Assembly: GCA_038502055.1 (NCBI GenBank)
Contig: JAXRKN010000044.1
Coordinates: 11,305,501-11,369,500 of the forward strand
Length of the DNA: 64,000 nt
DNA from: Tanytarsus gracilentus
Taxonomy: Eukaryota > Arthropoda > Insecta > Diptera > Chironomidae
Direction: 5' to 3'
Below, piece by piece: positions 1 through 11,040 of the stretch; the stretch's first letter is position 1; each line of letters opens with the position of its first letter. Below the pieces are notes generated by a model that searched no databases, had not been told where the DNA came from, and worked only from the letters and a program-made list of their open reading frames with translations. The position numbers and the translations under genes are program-made.

Positions 1-86
1 TGCCTGAATCACCACTGAAGCGCAAATTTGCAATAGATTTAAGATCACCGGAGGAACTCAATCAGGAACATGAGACAGAAGCTTGA
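1..86 (+). CDS. 3' end of an upstream gene (partial, unidentified)
   Basis: An open frame enters the window at base 3 and ends at a TGA at 84-86. It gives 27 residues beginning PESPLKRKF and ending NQEHETEA. The composition is hydrophilic and charged, as in many disordered C-terminal tails. The sequence becomes much more AT-rich just after the stop, and an AATAAA signal follows at 433-438, as expected for a 3' UTR. No domain is visible, so the protein cannot be named. It could be chance, but the change in base composition at the stop favours a real last exon on the plus strand. Confidence 0.45.
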   Translation, partial: PESPLKRKFAIDLRSPEELNQEHETEA

Positions 87-432
87 CGAGGTGGTGCTGA
101 CTATTTTCTAGTTTAGAAAAATATTTGTGCTCACAGTCGATGATCGATTGTTTAATTAGAAAAGTTATCGATAAATTTTATGACCAAAAATATTATTTGA
201 AATTCAAATAAGCACACACAAAATTGTCACACATCACCACTTTAGCCTTAGCAACATTCCGGAAAATTTTAATACCAAAAAACAATCGCAATTCAATCCA
301 AGTTGCTCCTGGCAAATAATTCATTGTTACCTACGAACACTGCACTCTCTGCAAATACACGTCTAGGAAGTGACAGAGTGAGCAATATTTGAAATCGGGT
401 TTCGTCTGTGGAAAGCTTTTATATGTGTGACA

Positions 433-438
433 AATAAA
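433..438 (+). terminator. Candidate polyadenylation signal for the upstream gene
   Basis: A canonical AATAAA lies about 350 nt after the stop codon of the partial upstream gene. Confidence 0.3.
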
Positions 439-2964
439 ATACTTTCTAATCTGAAAGGAAATCCGCAAATATTCGTTCTGTCGTTGGTGATTTATATTTT
501 CAAATGGTAATCGATAAAGTACGAGAAAAAGATGAAAAAGCTTTTAATGTTCAAAGTGCCTGAAGTTTTCCGTCTTTCTCTTGGGTGCATCACCCGGTGA
601 GAATTTTTAAATCAAAATTTTTGATTGAGTTTTTTCTGAAAACATTGCTTGAGTTAACGTCTTTAAAAAGTTTGAATAGTCTTGAGACGAAATTTTGTAT
701 CTTTACTAAATTTAAATTTAAAGCATAGAAACCAACCAGAATATTGAATTTTCTTTAACGGATTTTTTGAGGATATCAAAAAAATATTTATTTTAAATTT
801 TTCTCACCGGTTGCTGAAAGTTCTTTTATTCTTCTCATTCATATCGGAAATTGATTAAATTCACATTTGAATTTATGATGAATATTCTACTTAATATTAT
901 TATCATAATGCGGAGCATATATAAAAATTATTTTATTGTTAAGTAATAATTTATGAGGTAAAGTTTGAAACCGCAAATAAAAAGTTTTATCCCTTTTTTT
1001 AGATTACCATGTAAATGAATAGCAATAAGAAAGCAAAGTATTGAAAATGGAATAATAAATTGTTTGTTATGTATTAAAAGATTAATGTTCGTTTACTTGA
1101 TATTGGCTGTGATAAATGAGAGTCTTGGCAGGTATTCCAGAATCTTCAATCACTGAAATTTTAAGTTCTCCCTATAGCAAGTTAAAGTGATGTGCGGAGG
1201 CGTATAAATAGATTCGACAATTCAGCTGCCATCAAAGTGTGTTTACATTCATACGAATGTGATGGCACCGATGGCAATAATGTCAATGATGAGGAGAGAA
1301 AGGTAAGCATGTGATTTAGGGGAGGGCACGAGAGAAAAATGCGATGATTTGGAAGACAACATAGGCATGAAATTTCTCATGGGATCGAGATGACTTTTCT
1401 GTTTTGCTTCTACGGCACAAAGAAAACACAATTGGATGAAGAGAAAATCCCAAAATTCTTGTAACAATTTCTTTTCTCATTTTTCTTTCTCTCACCCCAC
1501 GACGCTTATTTTTCTTCCTCGAAGCCATAAATATAAGAGGAATGTCCAAACTGATAAGTTGCGTGAAGTATTCACAGCAAAAATGGCAATTTATCTTCAA
1601 AAGGTTTCATCATGTAGAGCAAACGTGAAAAATGTGAAGAGAATCAATAAATTTTGAACATTTTCATTTCACTTTATTCCCATTTAATATTGCACGTTTT
1701 TATCAGGACTCTTTCATAGCTGCATAATCTCATGATGAATTCCCATAAAAGGTTAATTACCATCACATGAGAGATATGCCGCAAAAAAACAACTCGATAA
1801 AGTGAATTGAAATGTTACCAGTCTTGAGGTTAAGCAAAAGTACAAACAAAAATTATTCTCTTCCCTTTCTCGAAATATGTCAAAATTGTCTTATTGTATC
1901 ACTGATAAGTGGAATCCGAAAAAGGAAGAAAATGAATTATTTATTTAGGAGATTTTATGAAAATATGGAAAAAAAGACGAATCATCTTGTTCTCTGTATT
2001 ATTGCTTTGAAGGAGATATTATTTTTGGTAAATAGTTTGTTTTTGCACAGGATGGAATAAAATAAAGCTCAGCAATGATGTTGATGATGATGGGCTTTGG
2101 CAATGTTCTTTGAGCATTTAAGGAGAAATCTATGACATAGTTTAGAAGTTTTCTTTATGGGAATATTTCCATAATCTAGGGGTGAAGAGCTGAGGTGAAG
2201 GGAAAATTTATAAGAATTTATATTTGGTCTATAAAAAGATAATTAATAAATAAAATTGTTAAATTTTACCAAAGCTTTTAAACTTTCGACCGAAACTCAT
2301 TATTTCAAGCAAAAAAATATTTTTTTTTCTTTCACACTCGTAAAAATATTTTTGTCTAATAAATATTTTCTTCACAAATACTCATCTCAGCTCAACTCAC
2401 ACGTGTCAAAATATTTTCGTGTTTTATCCTCAAAGTTCATTAGTGTGTAAAGCATCCGGAAGCTTTTCGTTCTTGAATATGCAATTTATTTTCATAAATC
2501 ATTCGTTACTCGCACATGTGATGCCCTTGAATGGTTATGCCTGACACGCGATATGCTGATGGAAAATAATTTTACTTTTATCTGAAAAAATGTTTACACC
2601 AAAAGCTTGTTTTAAAGATATTTTCAACATTCCAGTGTGTCGAATTTATGGAGATCAAAGATAAATTTAAAATATCCTTTTTCCTCCCTTTTGATTTTTT
2701 GAGGTCATAAAATTCCAAAACTCAGCATAAAAATGATTTTCAATTCATTTCAGCTTAATTGCATTCAACTTGGAGCAATTACGGCAGCAAAACTGTTGAA
2801 AAACACAAATTTAATGATGTCGTATTTTTAATGAATGGCGAGAAAAAAAATTTTCATTTTTTCCAATGTGTAAAGAAACCTTTTAAATTTAAATCGTCAG
2901 TAAAATTTTGGTTAATTTGAGTCCATAAGTGACACTAAATAATTATTATGTAAAACTTCTCTTG
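439..2964. other. Intergenic, no gene seen
   Basis: AT-rich DNA between the upstream gene's 3' end and the opsin promoter. Short open frames on both strands have no coding character, and most lack an ATG start. I see no RNA gene or repeat that I can support. Confidence 0.6.
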
Positions 2965-2975
2965 TAATCTCATTA
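2965..2975 (+). promoter_or_regulatory. RCSI/P3-like homeobox element upstream of the opsin
   Basis: TAATCTCATTA is an 11-bp near-palindrome of two TAAT half sites spaced by three bases. It lies about 50 bp upstream of the opsin TATA box. Drosophila opsin promoters carry such an element (RCSI, a P3-type TAAT-N3-ATTA site) at a comparable place, for photoreceptor expression. The spacer CTC differs at one position from the usual Y-N-R pattern. The functional assignment is by position and resemblance only. Confidence 0.45.
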
Positions 2976-3024
2976 ACTCTTTTCTTTAATTTAATTACAA
3001 AACATTTTAGGTGAAATTTTTCAC

Positions 3025-3032
3025 TATAAATA
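3025..3032 (+). promoter_or_regulatory. TATA box of the opsin gene
   Basis: TATAAATA lies 141 bp upstream of the opsin ATG. A start site about 30 bp downstream, near 3055, would leave a 5' leader of about 110 nt with no upstream ATG. A well-formed TATA box plus the element at 2965 matches the compact promoters known for insect opsins. Confidence 0.6.
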
Positions 3033-3165
3033 ATGTGAAATTAACAAAAGAAAATTAAGTAGTCAGATACAACTGCAAGAAGCAAGTCTGAAGTAGTTCG
3101 TTGACTGAACGATTTTCTTCTTGACTTTATCTCAAAAAAAAAATTAAAAGTGAAAATTTGTGAAA

Positions 3166-4318
3166 ATGGCATTCAACTTTATGAATCACAACTCGCAGGG
3201 GAACATGACGGTGGTGGACAAAGTGCCACAGGACATGCTTTACTTGGTCGACTCTCACTGGTATCAATACCCACCGATGAATCCATTATGGCATTCAATT
3301 TTGGGATTTGTTTTGGTTATGTTTTGTGTCATTGCATATCTTGGAAATCTTTGTGTCATGTACATCTTCACAAAGACGAGAGGATTGAGGACTCCATCAA
3401 ATCTTTTGGTTGTAAACTTGGCACTCTCTGATTTCATGATTATGGTGAGTTTAAAATATTTTTTGGATATTAAAATTTTGGATATTTTAATAGTTCACGA
3501 TGGGACCACCGATGATCATAAACTGCTACTATGAGACATGGGTTTTTGGTCCATTGGCGTGTCAAATTTATGGAATGTGTGGCTCACTCTTTGGATGTGT
3601 GTCAATTTGGACGATGACAGCCATTGCATATGATCGCTACAATGTAATTGTGAAAGGTATATCTGCCAAGCCATTAACCAACACAGGAGCCGTACTTAGA
3701 ATCTTCTTAATTTGGGTTGCCAGTTTTGTGTGGACTGTTCTTCCTCTTTTCGGATGGAATCGCTATACACCTGAAGGCAATATGGCTGCTTGCGGAACTG
3801 ACTACTTGACAACCGGATGGTTTAGCCGTTCATATGTTCTTGTCTATGGAATTTGGGTTTACTTTCTTCCTTTATTCCTCATCTGCTACTCATACTTTTT
3901 CATCATGCGAGCTGTTGGAGCACATGAGAAGACCATGAGAGAGCAAGCCAAGAAAATGAACGTCGCTTCATTGAGATCCGAAAACAATGCGAAAAATGTT
4001 GAATTCAAACTCGCTAAAATCGCTCTCATGACAATATCACTCTGGTTCATGGCATGGAGTGGATATTTATTCATTAATTTTGCAGCTATTTTTGATCTCG
4101 TCAAAATCACACCACTCGGTAGCATTTGGAGCAGTGTCTTTGCAAAGGCTAACTCAATGTACAATCCCATCGTCTATGGACTGTCACATCCAAAATACCG
4201 AAAGGCTTTGGAGAAGAACTTCCCAATGTTGGTTTGTTCTGGTGAAGTCGAGATTGAAGACGCCAAGTCCACCGCTACTGAAATGTGCAAAATGTCTGAA
4301 GAAAAAACTGAAGCTTAA
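3166..4318 (+). CDS. Long-wavelength-type (Rh6-like) visual opsin
   Basis: Two coding exons (3166-3444 and 3494-4318, intron 49 nt, phase 0) encode 367 residues, normal opsin length. The start is the ATG at 3166, context GAAAATGG. Visible hallmarks are an NMT glycosylation site at N13, seven hydrophobic segments, a disulfide pair C116/C193, DRY at 140-142 in AYDRYNVIVKG, the third-loop block HEKTMREQAKKMNVASLR used for Gq coupling in insect visual opsins, and the chromophore lysine K311 in FAKANSMYNPIVYG. The protein would bind retinal in rhabdomere membranes and start the Gq/PLC cascade. The match to long-wavelength/Rh6-class dipteran opsins is clear, but peak absorbance cannot be read from sequence. 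One oddity: the usual TM6 motif AWTPY is AWSGY here (281-284), so the conserved proline is missing. Confidence 0.96.
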
Positions 4319-4443
4319 ACTATCTTAAATGATGACCCCTGAACGTTAATTGAACTCGAGATTTTTTAAAAAATTTAATTTTTAATTTTAGTGACGAGCA
4401 TTTAAAAAAATAAAAAATAATTTTGTGAAGAACTTAAATTGTC

Positions 4444-4449
4444 AATAAA
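4444..4449 (+). terminator. Candidate polyadenylation signal of the opsin
   Basis: AATAAA lies 125 nt after the opsin stop. Another AATAAA at 4409-4414 is equally usable. Confidence 0.4.
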
Positions 4450-7008
4450 TTATTTCGAGGAAGCTATTTCCATAACTGAGTGAACGATGCATAAATATTC
4501 CATAATTAAGCATGAATTATAGTTTCCTGTAAAACATCCCAAACTTTATCTAAGGTGCAACTTCATTCAATTTCTTCTCTTAAAGGGTGACTTGATATTT
4601 TTACGAAAAAATTTTAAGAAAACCTTTAATTTTTTAAATTCTACCTTAAAAATTTTTGAGTCTAAAATTTAAATTCTCAGATGTTCAGCTTATCGCCAGC
4701 AATAAAAAATGCATCTACAAGTAAATTGATAAACTTTTACCTCTTAAATTAGTTCGAGCTGAGTAATTAAATAATTAATTCAACCCTTTTAATAAAAACC
4801 ATCAACTGAGTTAAAGATAAACTTTCATAATTTTCGAACAGCCAACGAAAAAAAGCTCATAAAAAATTCAATTTCCTTTATTTTCCATTTTTATGATGGA
4901 AGTCAGAGTGAGTGAAATGCAGGTTTCTTTCCAAAAAGCACTTCATTTTCACTTTTGCTCCTTCTCCCACACACACCGCCATGTAAAGCATAAACATCGC
5001 GTCTGCATTTTCACGAAAAGCGTTAAGACTTTTTTCTCTCTCTTTTTTTTCTTGTGGGTTACTGGTGCTGATGTGTAGCGAACACGAAAAAATTATATAA
5101 ATTATTAATTTTACCAAGTTGCGCAAAGAGATGAAAATACTTATTATGAAAACACTTTTGCGCTTCTTTTTTATATTAAGGACATACGCCGGTTACTGAC
5201 TGTCATGAGTCATGACCTTAAAATGTGCAGCAGCGTGAAAATGCTTTCTAACAGATGACAGTGAAATTTTTAAAATTGTTGGAAGGATCAAAAATATTTT
5301 GTACCTAAAAATTTATATTTTTATTAATCTCCTTTAAATAATTAACCTCGAAATTGATCTAAATTTAATTAGTTTAATCCACAAAATTAACCCCTCGATT
5401 TTTCTTCATAGGTCTGTAACAAAATAGCGAAAAGAATGTGAGGCAATATTGATAAGGAAAAAGTATCGATTTACAATTTAATTCCGATCGAGGGAAGGCA
5501 AAAAAAAAGTTTAAATGAGTTTTTAAGTTTTTATCATGTCTGTTTTTGCTCTTTTAGCATCAAAGTTATGCCTTTAAAAATGAAACTTCATTGTCAGAAA
5601 ATGGAAAGGAAATTTTCCATAATTTGAAAAATAATTAAATTTCCTGGAGCATTTCCTTTTGAATTTTATCTTCCGACACTGAAAATAAATTTTATTATTC
5701 TCTTCGCTGAAAAAGGCTTTCAATATTGGATGAACATTGAACATCAAATGGCATTATGCATGACACAGAAATTTTGCAAAGCACCCTCATGAGAACATCC
5801 CCGCATTTATTCACCTTGCCATGTTTTGAGAGAGAGACAGTGCAGAATGCGAAACAATGAGAATTTTCTAAATGCATATAAATTTTGAATGCCTGCATGA
5901 CATACATTTTAAAATACCGAATACCTCCACATCTGCACTCAAATGGCGCCTAAATTATGAGCTGAATATTTTAATGATGCGATAGTTGGATTTGATCTAA
6001 ATATTCGCTCGAAAAAAATATAAAAATATCAAAAATTTTTAGCACGCTTTAAAAAATTCTTGAAAGGTAGATGTGAAAATTTTTATTAGGAAAAAATTTA
6101 AATTTCTTCATCTCGCTATGGGAAAAATTATAAATTGCATAACACCTGCGAAAGACAACGAGAATAAACAACCTCTGCTGTGATGGTTTTTGTGAGGATT
6201 AAAATGTCATCAATTTAACGTGTCGCAACCCACAAACACTTCCTATAAAGTAGAATTTGTTTTGATTACGGCTGTTGTTAAGATGAAAAAGGTGATACAC
6301 GTGGAATGCCGGAAAAAATGGTTTAGCATGATATACATAATATTTTTTTTTACTCTCGAAGGAAATTGAAAGGGATGAAATTTTTTTTAGTTTATACTCA
6401 GCTTTAATGTGAGCTCAGAATAATAAATCTGATTTAAATTTTTCTTACTGCATATGAAATTATTTCTTTATGCATAACTGAGCAAATTTTTAGAAGAGTT
6501 CAAAATAATTTTTATAACTACATTTCATCAATATTTTATTAAATTTTCATGCCTTTTCATGTCTTAATGCATTTGTCGTATGATTAAATGCGTAAATTAA
6601 AAATATAATATTTCAGTCACTCGGCAGAAAAAAAACCGCTGAATTTTGCCTTTTTTCTCTGAATAATGAAAGGGATTTTTTTATCATTTTTCTTATTTTT
6701 AGCGTAGGATGTTGGGCCTGAAGCTTCAGATGACATTTCACTCGTCCCATTTATTTTATTCACCTAATTAAAAGACAATTTATTTAAAGAGCTTAACGTC
6801 TTTCAAGGATTTAATTTAACGGTCAATTTCAAAAAAGTTTTACCTCAAAAAAAATCACCAAAAAAATTGCTGATATTTAAAATTGTAAATAGCCAAGTTA
6901 AACACAAACATCTCGTTAATTTGTGAACATAAGAGAAAGAGCTAAAAGTAAGTAATAAAGTTCATTCAAGATTTCACTTTTTAAACATCAGATTTTAAAG
7001 ATACAAAA
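4450..7008. other. Intergenic, opsin to maelstrom
   Basis: About 2.5 kb of AT-rich DNA with no supported gene. Small open frames near 4893-5078 and 5695-5907 are isolated and lack splice-linked partners. The maelstrom promoter must lie in its last few hundred bases, but I see no clear TATA box there. Confidence 0.5.
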
Positions 7009-8417
7009 ATGTCAACTGGAGCCATCAAAAAAATCAAATTTAATTCCTTCGCACACTTCATGTTCGACTATAAAAAAAAGGAAGAGGCTAAAGGACGAAA
7101 AATGGATATGGCAGTTGTTACAAAGGAAGCTGGAGAGATTTGGACTGTAATTAAAAATTTAAAAATATTCATAACCTAAATTTAAAATGTAAAAAAAACT
7201 TCCAGCAACTGAGCGACGATCAAAAGGTGAAGAAAGTTTCGAAGCAGAAAGAACACTCATCGAATGAGCCAACCAAGTACAATTGCTTTGGAGTTTCGGT
7301 CGAAGAGATCATGAGATCGGAACGAGAAGCTGCGCTCAATGTACAACGAGCAGAAAATTCTGTTTCTGAGATCTTGATTAATGCTGTCAATGTCCATGGA
7401 TTGGAGTCGAAAATTTTCTACTTTATCAGTGTGAATTACTTTTTGAAGCGAGAAGCGACATATGTTTGGCCTTGTGAACTTGCCATTAGTGAGTTCTCAA
7501 TCAAAGATGGAATTACTCGAACAATGCATACTGTAAGTTTTAATTTAAATTTATTTTAATAAATAATTTATTTTCATAAATTCATCTAGATGATCAATCC
7601 GGGAAGTCTTCCACTTGGCTTTGCAAGTGATGCAAAAACACACTCTCTCAAGAATCATCGCATTGAACTTCCCAATGAGTGCTCTGAAGGTGAAACTGAT
7701 TATACGAAAATCTTCAAAAAAATCTTGGATTTTGTCGGTGCAAATGAGTTTGTTAAGTCAAACATTCCGCCGCTCTACTCGGGCTTAAGTGATGAAGATT
7801 TTGATGGCGCTTTGTTGACACTTGATATCTTGGCTCAAGACAGTGGCTACAACTATAATGCATTTACTGTTTATCCGATTCAAACGCTCTTCTTCAAATT
7901 ACAACACCAATGCGTTGAGATTCAAAAGAACTTGAGAATTGAGGAAAATTTACCTTTTTCTTCTCAAGTCTTTGCCAGAAATTGCTTGGAAGCTGACGAT
8001 GAATTTCAGTTCTGTCCAATCGGCTGTGAATTCCACAATGACATTGATGCTGCACACGCTTGCTGTCTCTCTAAAGTCAAACGCTGGGGATACTGCATCG
8101 CTAAATACTGCATTGATAACCGCTTTAAGTTTATTACGGGTCAACATTGCGCTGAAAACTTTTGCAAGGGCGAAACTATTATTCAGTATGAGGAATCTGC
8201 GCCTAGCCTCGCTCCAAGCTTTAAACGTTACGTTGCTCAGAGCAGCACCACATCGTTGAAAACTACATCGTCAATTTTGGGAAATGCTCTTGCTCCAAAA
8301 GCATCAACCGGCTCAAATGCTTGGCTCGCAACCTTTTTGGAGGAATGTGATCAGAACTTGCCGGTCAGCACTTTCCATGGAACTGATTCAGACAGTACAT
8401 TTACAGGTCGTCCATGA
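7009..8417 (+). CDS. mael: Maelstrom, HMG-box piRNA-pathway protein
   Basis: Three exons (7009-7146, 7206-7532, 7590-8417; introns of 59 and 57 nt, both phase 0) give 430 residues, close to the roughly 460 of Drosophila Maelstrom. Residues 1-70 form a divergent HMG box (FNSFAHFMFDYKKKEEA, GEIWTQLSDDQKVK). From about 80 to 330 comes the Maelstrom domain, an RNase H-like fold: YFISVNYFLKREATYVWPCEL, INPGSLPLGFASDAK with downstream His residues, TDYTKIFKKILDF, FTVYPIQTLFFKLQ, and a Cys/His-rich stretch FCPIGCEFHNDIDAAHACCLSKVKRWGYC that supplies the zinc-type ligands. The C-terminal 80 residues are low complexity and rich in serine and threonine. In flies the protein acts in germline nuage and nucleus for transposon silencing. 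The start ATG has AAA before it and is the first in frame. Confidence 0.93.
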
Positions 8418-8472
8418 ACATTTTCAGAAATAAGTTACAAAGTTGAACGATAAAATTGTAAAGAATTTTTCA

Positions 8473-8478
8473 AATAAA
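8473..8478 (+). terminator. Polyadenylation signal of maelstrom
   Basis: AATAAA lies 56 nt after the maelstrom stop codon, a usual distance for a short 3' UTR. Confidence 0.5.
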
Positions 8479-8821
8479 AAGTTTATTGTAAAATTAAATT
8501 CATCATTTTTTTTGTTATTTTTTCAGATTGAAATATATTTTAATAAAATAAAATTGTTAATTTTAATAGATATTTCCTTACACTTATGCAATTTGCAAAA
8601 CATCAAACAAGTTTCGTATTTCATTCGTTCTGTTCTTATATACTTGCGCATTATCCCTTATATAAAATAAAATTTCATTTTCTTGCTGCTCACACGATAG
8701 CATGCGACATGGCGGAAAAGTAAAAAATTATTTTTTTGCTTTAAAATCTTAAAAAAATTAAGAAATAGTGCAAAAAATTAAAATAAAGCTTTAGAAATAA
8801 AATTTTTAAGGGTGTACTTTT

Positions 8822-8827
8822 AAAAAA
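8822..8827 (-). terminator. RNA polymerase III terminator of tRNA-Arg
   Basis: A run of six T on the minus strand lies about 15 nt past the 3' end of the tRNA, the normal Pol III stop. Confidence 0.7.
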
Positions 8828-8842
8828 TGAGGAGATGGGCTG

Positions 8843-8914
8843 CACCCCAAACGAGACTCGAACTCGCAACCTTTGGCTTAGGAGGCCAACGCGCTACCAT
8901 TGCGCTATTAGGGC
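8843..8914 (-). tRNA. tRNA-Arg (anticodon CCT)
   Basis: A complete 72-nt cloverleaf read on the minus strand. The acceptor stem GCCCTAA pairs with TTGGGGT (one G-U at the first pair, one at U5-G). The D stem is GCGC/GCGC and the anticodon stem TTGGC/GCCAA encloses loop CTCCTAA with anticodon CCT. The T arm is GCGAG TTCGAGT CTCGT and the discriminator base is G. There is no intron. It decodes AGG as arginine. A T-run terminator follows. Confidence 0.97.
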
Positions 8915-9029
8915 GAAATTTTTCTGTGCACAGAAAGTCAGAAAAGCCATCACACAATCATTTCTATGCCTGACAAAACATCTATAAAAGCAAACACATA
9001 CAATTCCTCATTCAACTTCATTCCTCTCA

Positions 9030-9084
9030 CACAAGATTCGCATTCAACGCGTTCTTCTCTCACAAGATTCGCATTCAATGCGTT
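9030..9084. repeat. Short tandem duplication, 31-bp period, two copies
   Basis: The 24-base core CACAAGATTCGCATTCAA plus CGCGTT occurs at 9030-9053 and again at 9061-9084 with one mismatch. It lies just upstream of the tRNA gene. No function is evident, and a short open frame through it lacks coding features. Confidence 0.6.
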
Positions 9085-9274
9085 TCATAGTCCGTATTCA
9101 GCGTTCCACCAACGTTCCACTCATATACATGTACATGAGTTTAATTTAACGTGATAACTGAAAAATTTAAATAAATGCAGGAATAAATGTAAAAATTCGC
9201 ATTAGAAATTTGAGATGCCAAGAAAATCTTTAAACTATTAAATATAATTATAATTTTAAAATTTTCATTAAATT

Positions 9275-9789
9275 TTATTGAATAACTTTTTCCAATTCTA
9301 CAGCAAAAAACGATGCATCATCTTCTGTGCGATTGATCACGTTCACTCTCAATAAATTTTTTTCAGCAACAGCGAGACACTAAAAAGAAGTAAAAAACGG
9401 TAAAAAATTAATGCTCTTGATGAAGTAAATTACCTCCAATTCCAACTTGTCACCAGTATAAAAGCCACTGGAACCTTTTTTGTATACTTGATAGAATCCT
9501 GGCTCGCTCAAACAACGCGGAATCAATCGAAGAATTCGTTCTTTCTTTATCGTCATCAATTTTTCAATGAAGAATTTATTCTTTCTATTAAACTCGTCAA
9601 ACTAAAAAATAAATGAGATTTAAAAAATTATCAAATTGACTTTTTCTTTAATTTATAATTTTATGTTTTTCATACTTTCATCAAATATTAGAAAGCTCAC
9701 TTTATACTCACATTGTGCTTATCTGCAAAGTCATCGACTTTTTTGTAGCTCCAAAGTTCTTCATCTTCAGAGAGTTCTTCCTCGCTCAT
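9275..9789 (-). CDS. Small acidic/basic protein, unrecognised
   Basis: Three minus-strand exons (9789-9712, 9601-9434, 9379-9275) joined by phase-0 GT-AG introns of 110 and 54 nt encode 116 residues. The protein starts MSEEELSEDEELW, continues with a helical lysine-rich section (NRKNKFFIEKLMTIKKERI) and ends in an apparent beta-rich part (GSSGFYTGDKLELE, LLRVNVINRTEDDASFF). The clean splice junctions in a single frame are strong evidence that it is a gene. I do not recognise the family. The acidic frame stays open upstream of the chosen ATG (HENIEEYSSGEDP) back to an AG at about 9836, so the true start could lie in a further 5' exon. It faces the 10086 gene across about 300 bp, suggesting a shared promoter region. 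Confidence 0.6.
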
Positions 9790-10085
9790 GGGATCTTCTC
9801 CAGATGAGTACTCTTCGATGTTTTCATGTTCCTTTTCAAGTTAAAATATTATTAAATATTATTAAACATGTTTTATTAAATAATTAAATATTTGCCCCAG
9901 TTTTGTCCATTTTGTCACTCTTTCGAAAAAATTTTGTAAACAAGCTTTCGAAATTAAATGTAAACAAAAACAAACTTGCGAAAAAATTTAAAAATTATCC
10001 AGAAAGAAAAATTAAAGAAATTCTTAGGAATCAAACTACGAATCGGAAGGAAAAGAAGGAAAATCAAAACAACAGGATAATTAAA
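9790..10085. promoter_or_regulatory. Divergent intergenic region between two small genes
   Basis: About 300 bp separates the starts of two oppositely directed genes, so it probably holds both promoters. A plus-strand frame is open upstream of 10086 (lysine and asparagine rich) but has no ATG, so I do not extend that gene. No TATA box stands out. Confidence 0.35.
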
Positions 10086-10596
10086 ATGGATTCTAAACAA
10101 AATAAGGAAGATTTAGTGAGTAATTCAAATTAAAAAAATATAATTAATTTTGCTAATATTTTATTTAATTTTAGATGCGAAAAATTGAAGGTAAAGCCAT
10201 GATGAATGCTGTCGATGGATATTTGGATGCAGCTGAAGAAGCACTCAGCTATTTCCTTTTTGTTTGTGCTGAAAGAATGCTGGAAAAAGCTGATAATGGA
10301 CTGCTGGATCAGGATGAGAATAATTCAGACATCCAGGGACGAATGTTAGTCGCCAAAGCTATTCGTGGTCTTATTGCAGGCAAACAAGGAATTATGGAAG
10401 TGGCTGAAGGATGTGTCAAAGATGTCAAGTTGATGCTGGATCTTGTAAGAAACATATTTTTTATTAATTAAATTAAAATAACTTGTGAAATTTTTTATTA
10501 TAGATGCTGATGAATAGCAACGAAAAGTTAACATCGTATATTGAAAGATCGAGACGTATTTTGGATGAAATTGCTATTGAACTCAGATGCGGATAA
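10086..10596 (+). CDS. Small helical protein, unrecognised, possibly truncated
   Basis: Three exons (10086-10115, 10175-10444, 10504-10596), all phase 0, introns of 59 nt each. They encode 130 residues that look almost entirely alpha-helical (for example AVDGYLDAAEEALSYFLF, GIMEVAEGCVKDVKLML, SYIERSRRILDEIAIEL). No signal peptide or membrane segment is seen. The frame stops at 10594-10596 with a CG-containing tail, but shifting one base at about 10580 opens a further coding-like frame (see the next entry). The original protein was therefore probably longer. Either this is a gene recently shortened by a frameshift, the whole locus is a pseudogene, or the assembly has an indel here. I do not recognise the family. 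Confidence 0.45.
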
Positions 10597-11040
10597 AAAA
10601 ATAAAAAATCTCGAAGAAAAGTGAGCTGAATTCGATAAGTCGACGAAAGAGTTGCAGGAGGCGTTGAAGAAGGAGGCACGAGAGTCAGTGAAAGCGGGAA
10701 ATTTGGAAAATGTTGAGGAGAAGAAGCTAAAAATTCAAGGGATGGCTATTGATGTTTTTGCTCTCAAGCACGGATGTACCTCGATTAAGATTTGGACACC
10801 ATGAAGAGGCTGTTCGAGTCGATAAAGGCAAAAAGGTTTGTATTTTGAAATAATATTGTTTGTAAATTTCCCAAATTTTTAATTTATATCCCTTTCAATC
10901 TTTCTTCTAGGAGTAAAATTTCAAAAGGCGATCGAAAAAGCCGTTATTCCACTGAAGAAAGAGATTATAATTTGATGCCAAGTTCAACGCATTGAGCAAA
11001 AAGCGAAGAATCACGGAATCATGGAACAAAGGTGATTCAA
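10582..11040 (+). pseudogene. Frameshifted coding remains continuing the 10086 gene
   Basis: Directly past about 10580 the frame one base off reads SDADKKIKNLEEK, a TGA at 10622-10624, then AEFDKSTKELQEALKKEAR and on through VEEKKLKIQGMAIDVFALK to a TGA at 10802-10804. Another frame then gives MKRLFESIKAK, a plausible intron 10836-10910, KFQKAIEKAVIPLKKE, and after a further shift FDAKFNALSKKRRITESW. These pieces share a lysine/glutamate-rich helical style with the upstream exons and form one damaged coiled-coil-like tail. There are at least three frame changes and one stop. Decay is the likelier reading, but sequencing indels would look the same. Confidence 0.5.

Noticed and set aside
9903..10085. 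N-terminal extension of the 10086 gene
   Set aside because: The frame is open, but its only start is a TTG, which is not credible for an animal gene without more evidence.
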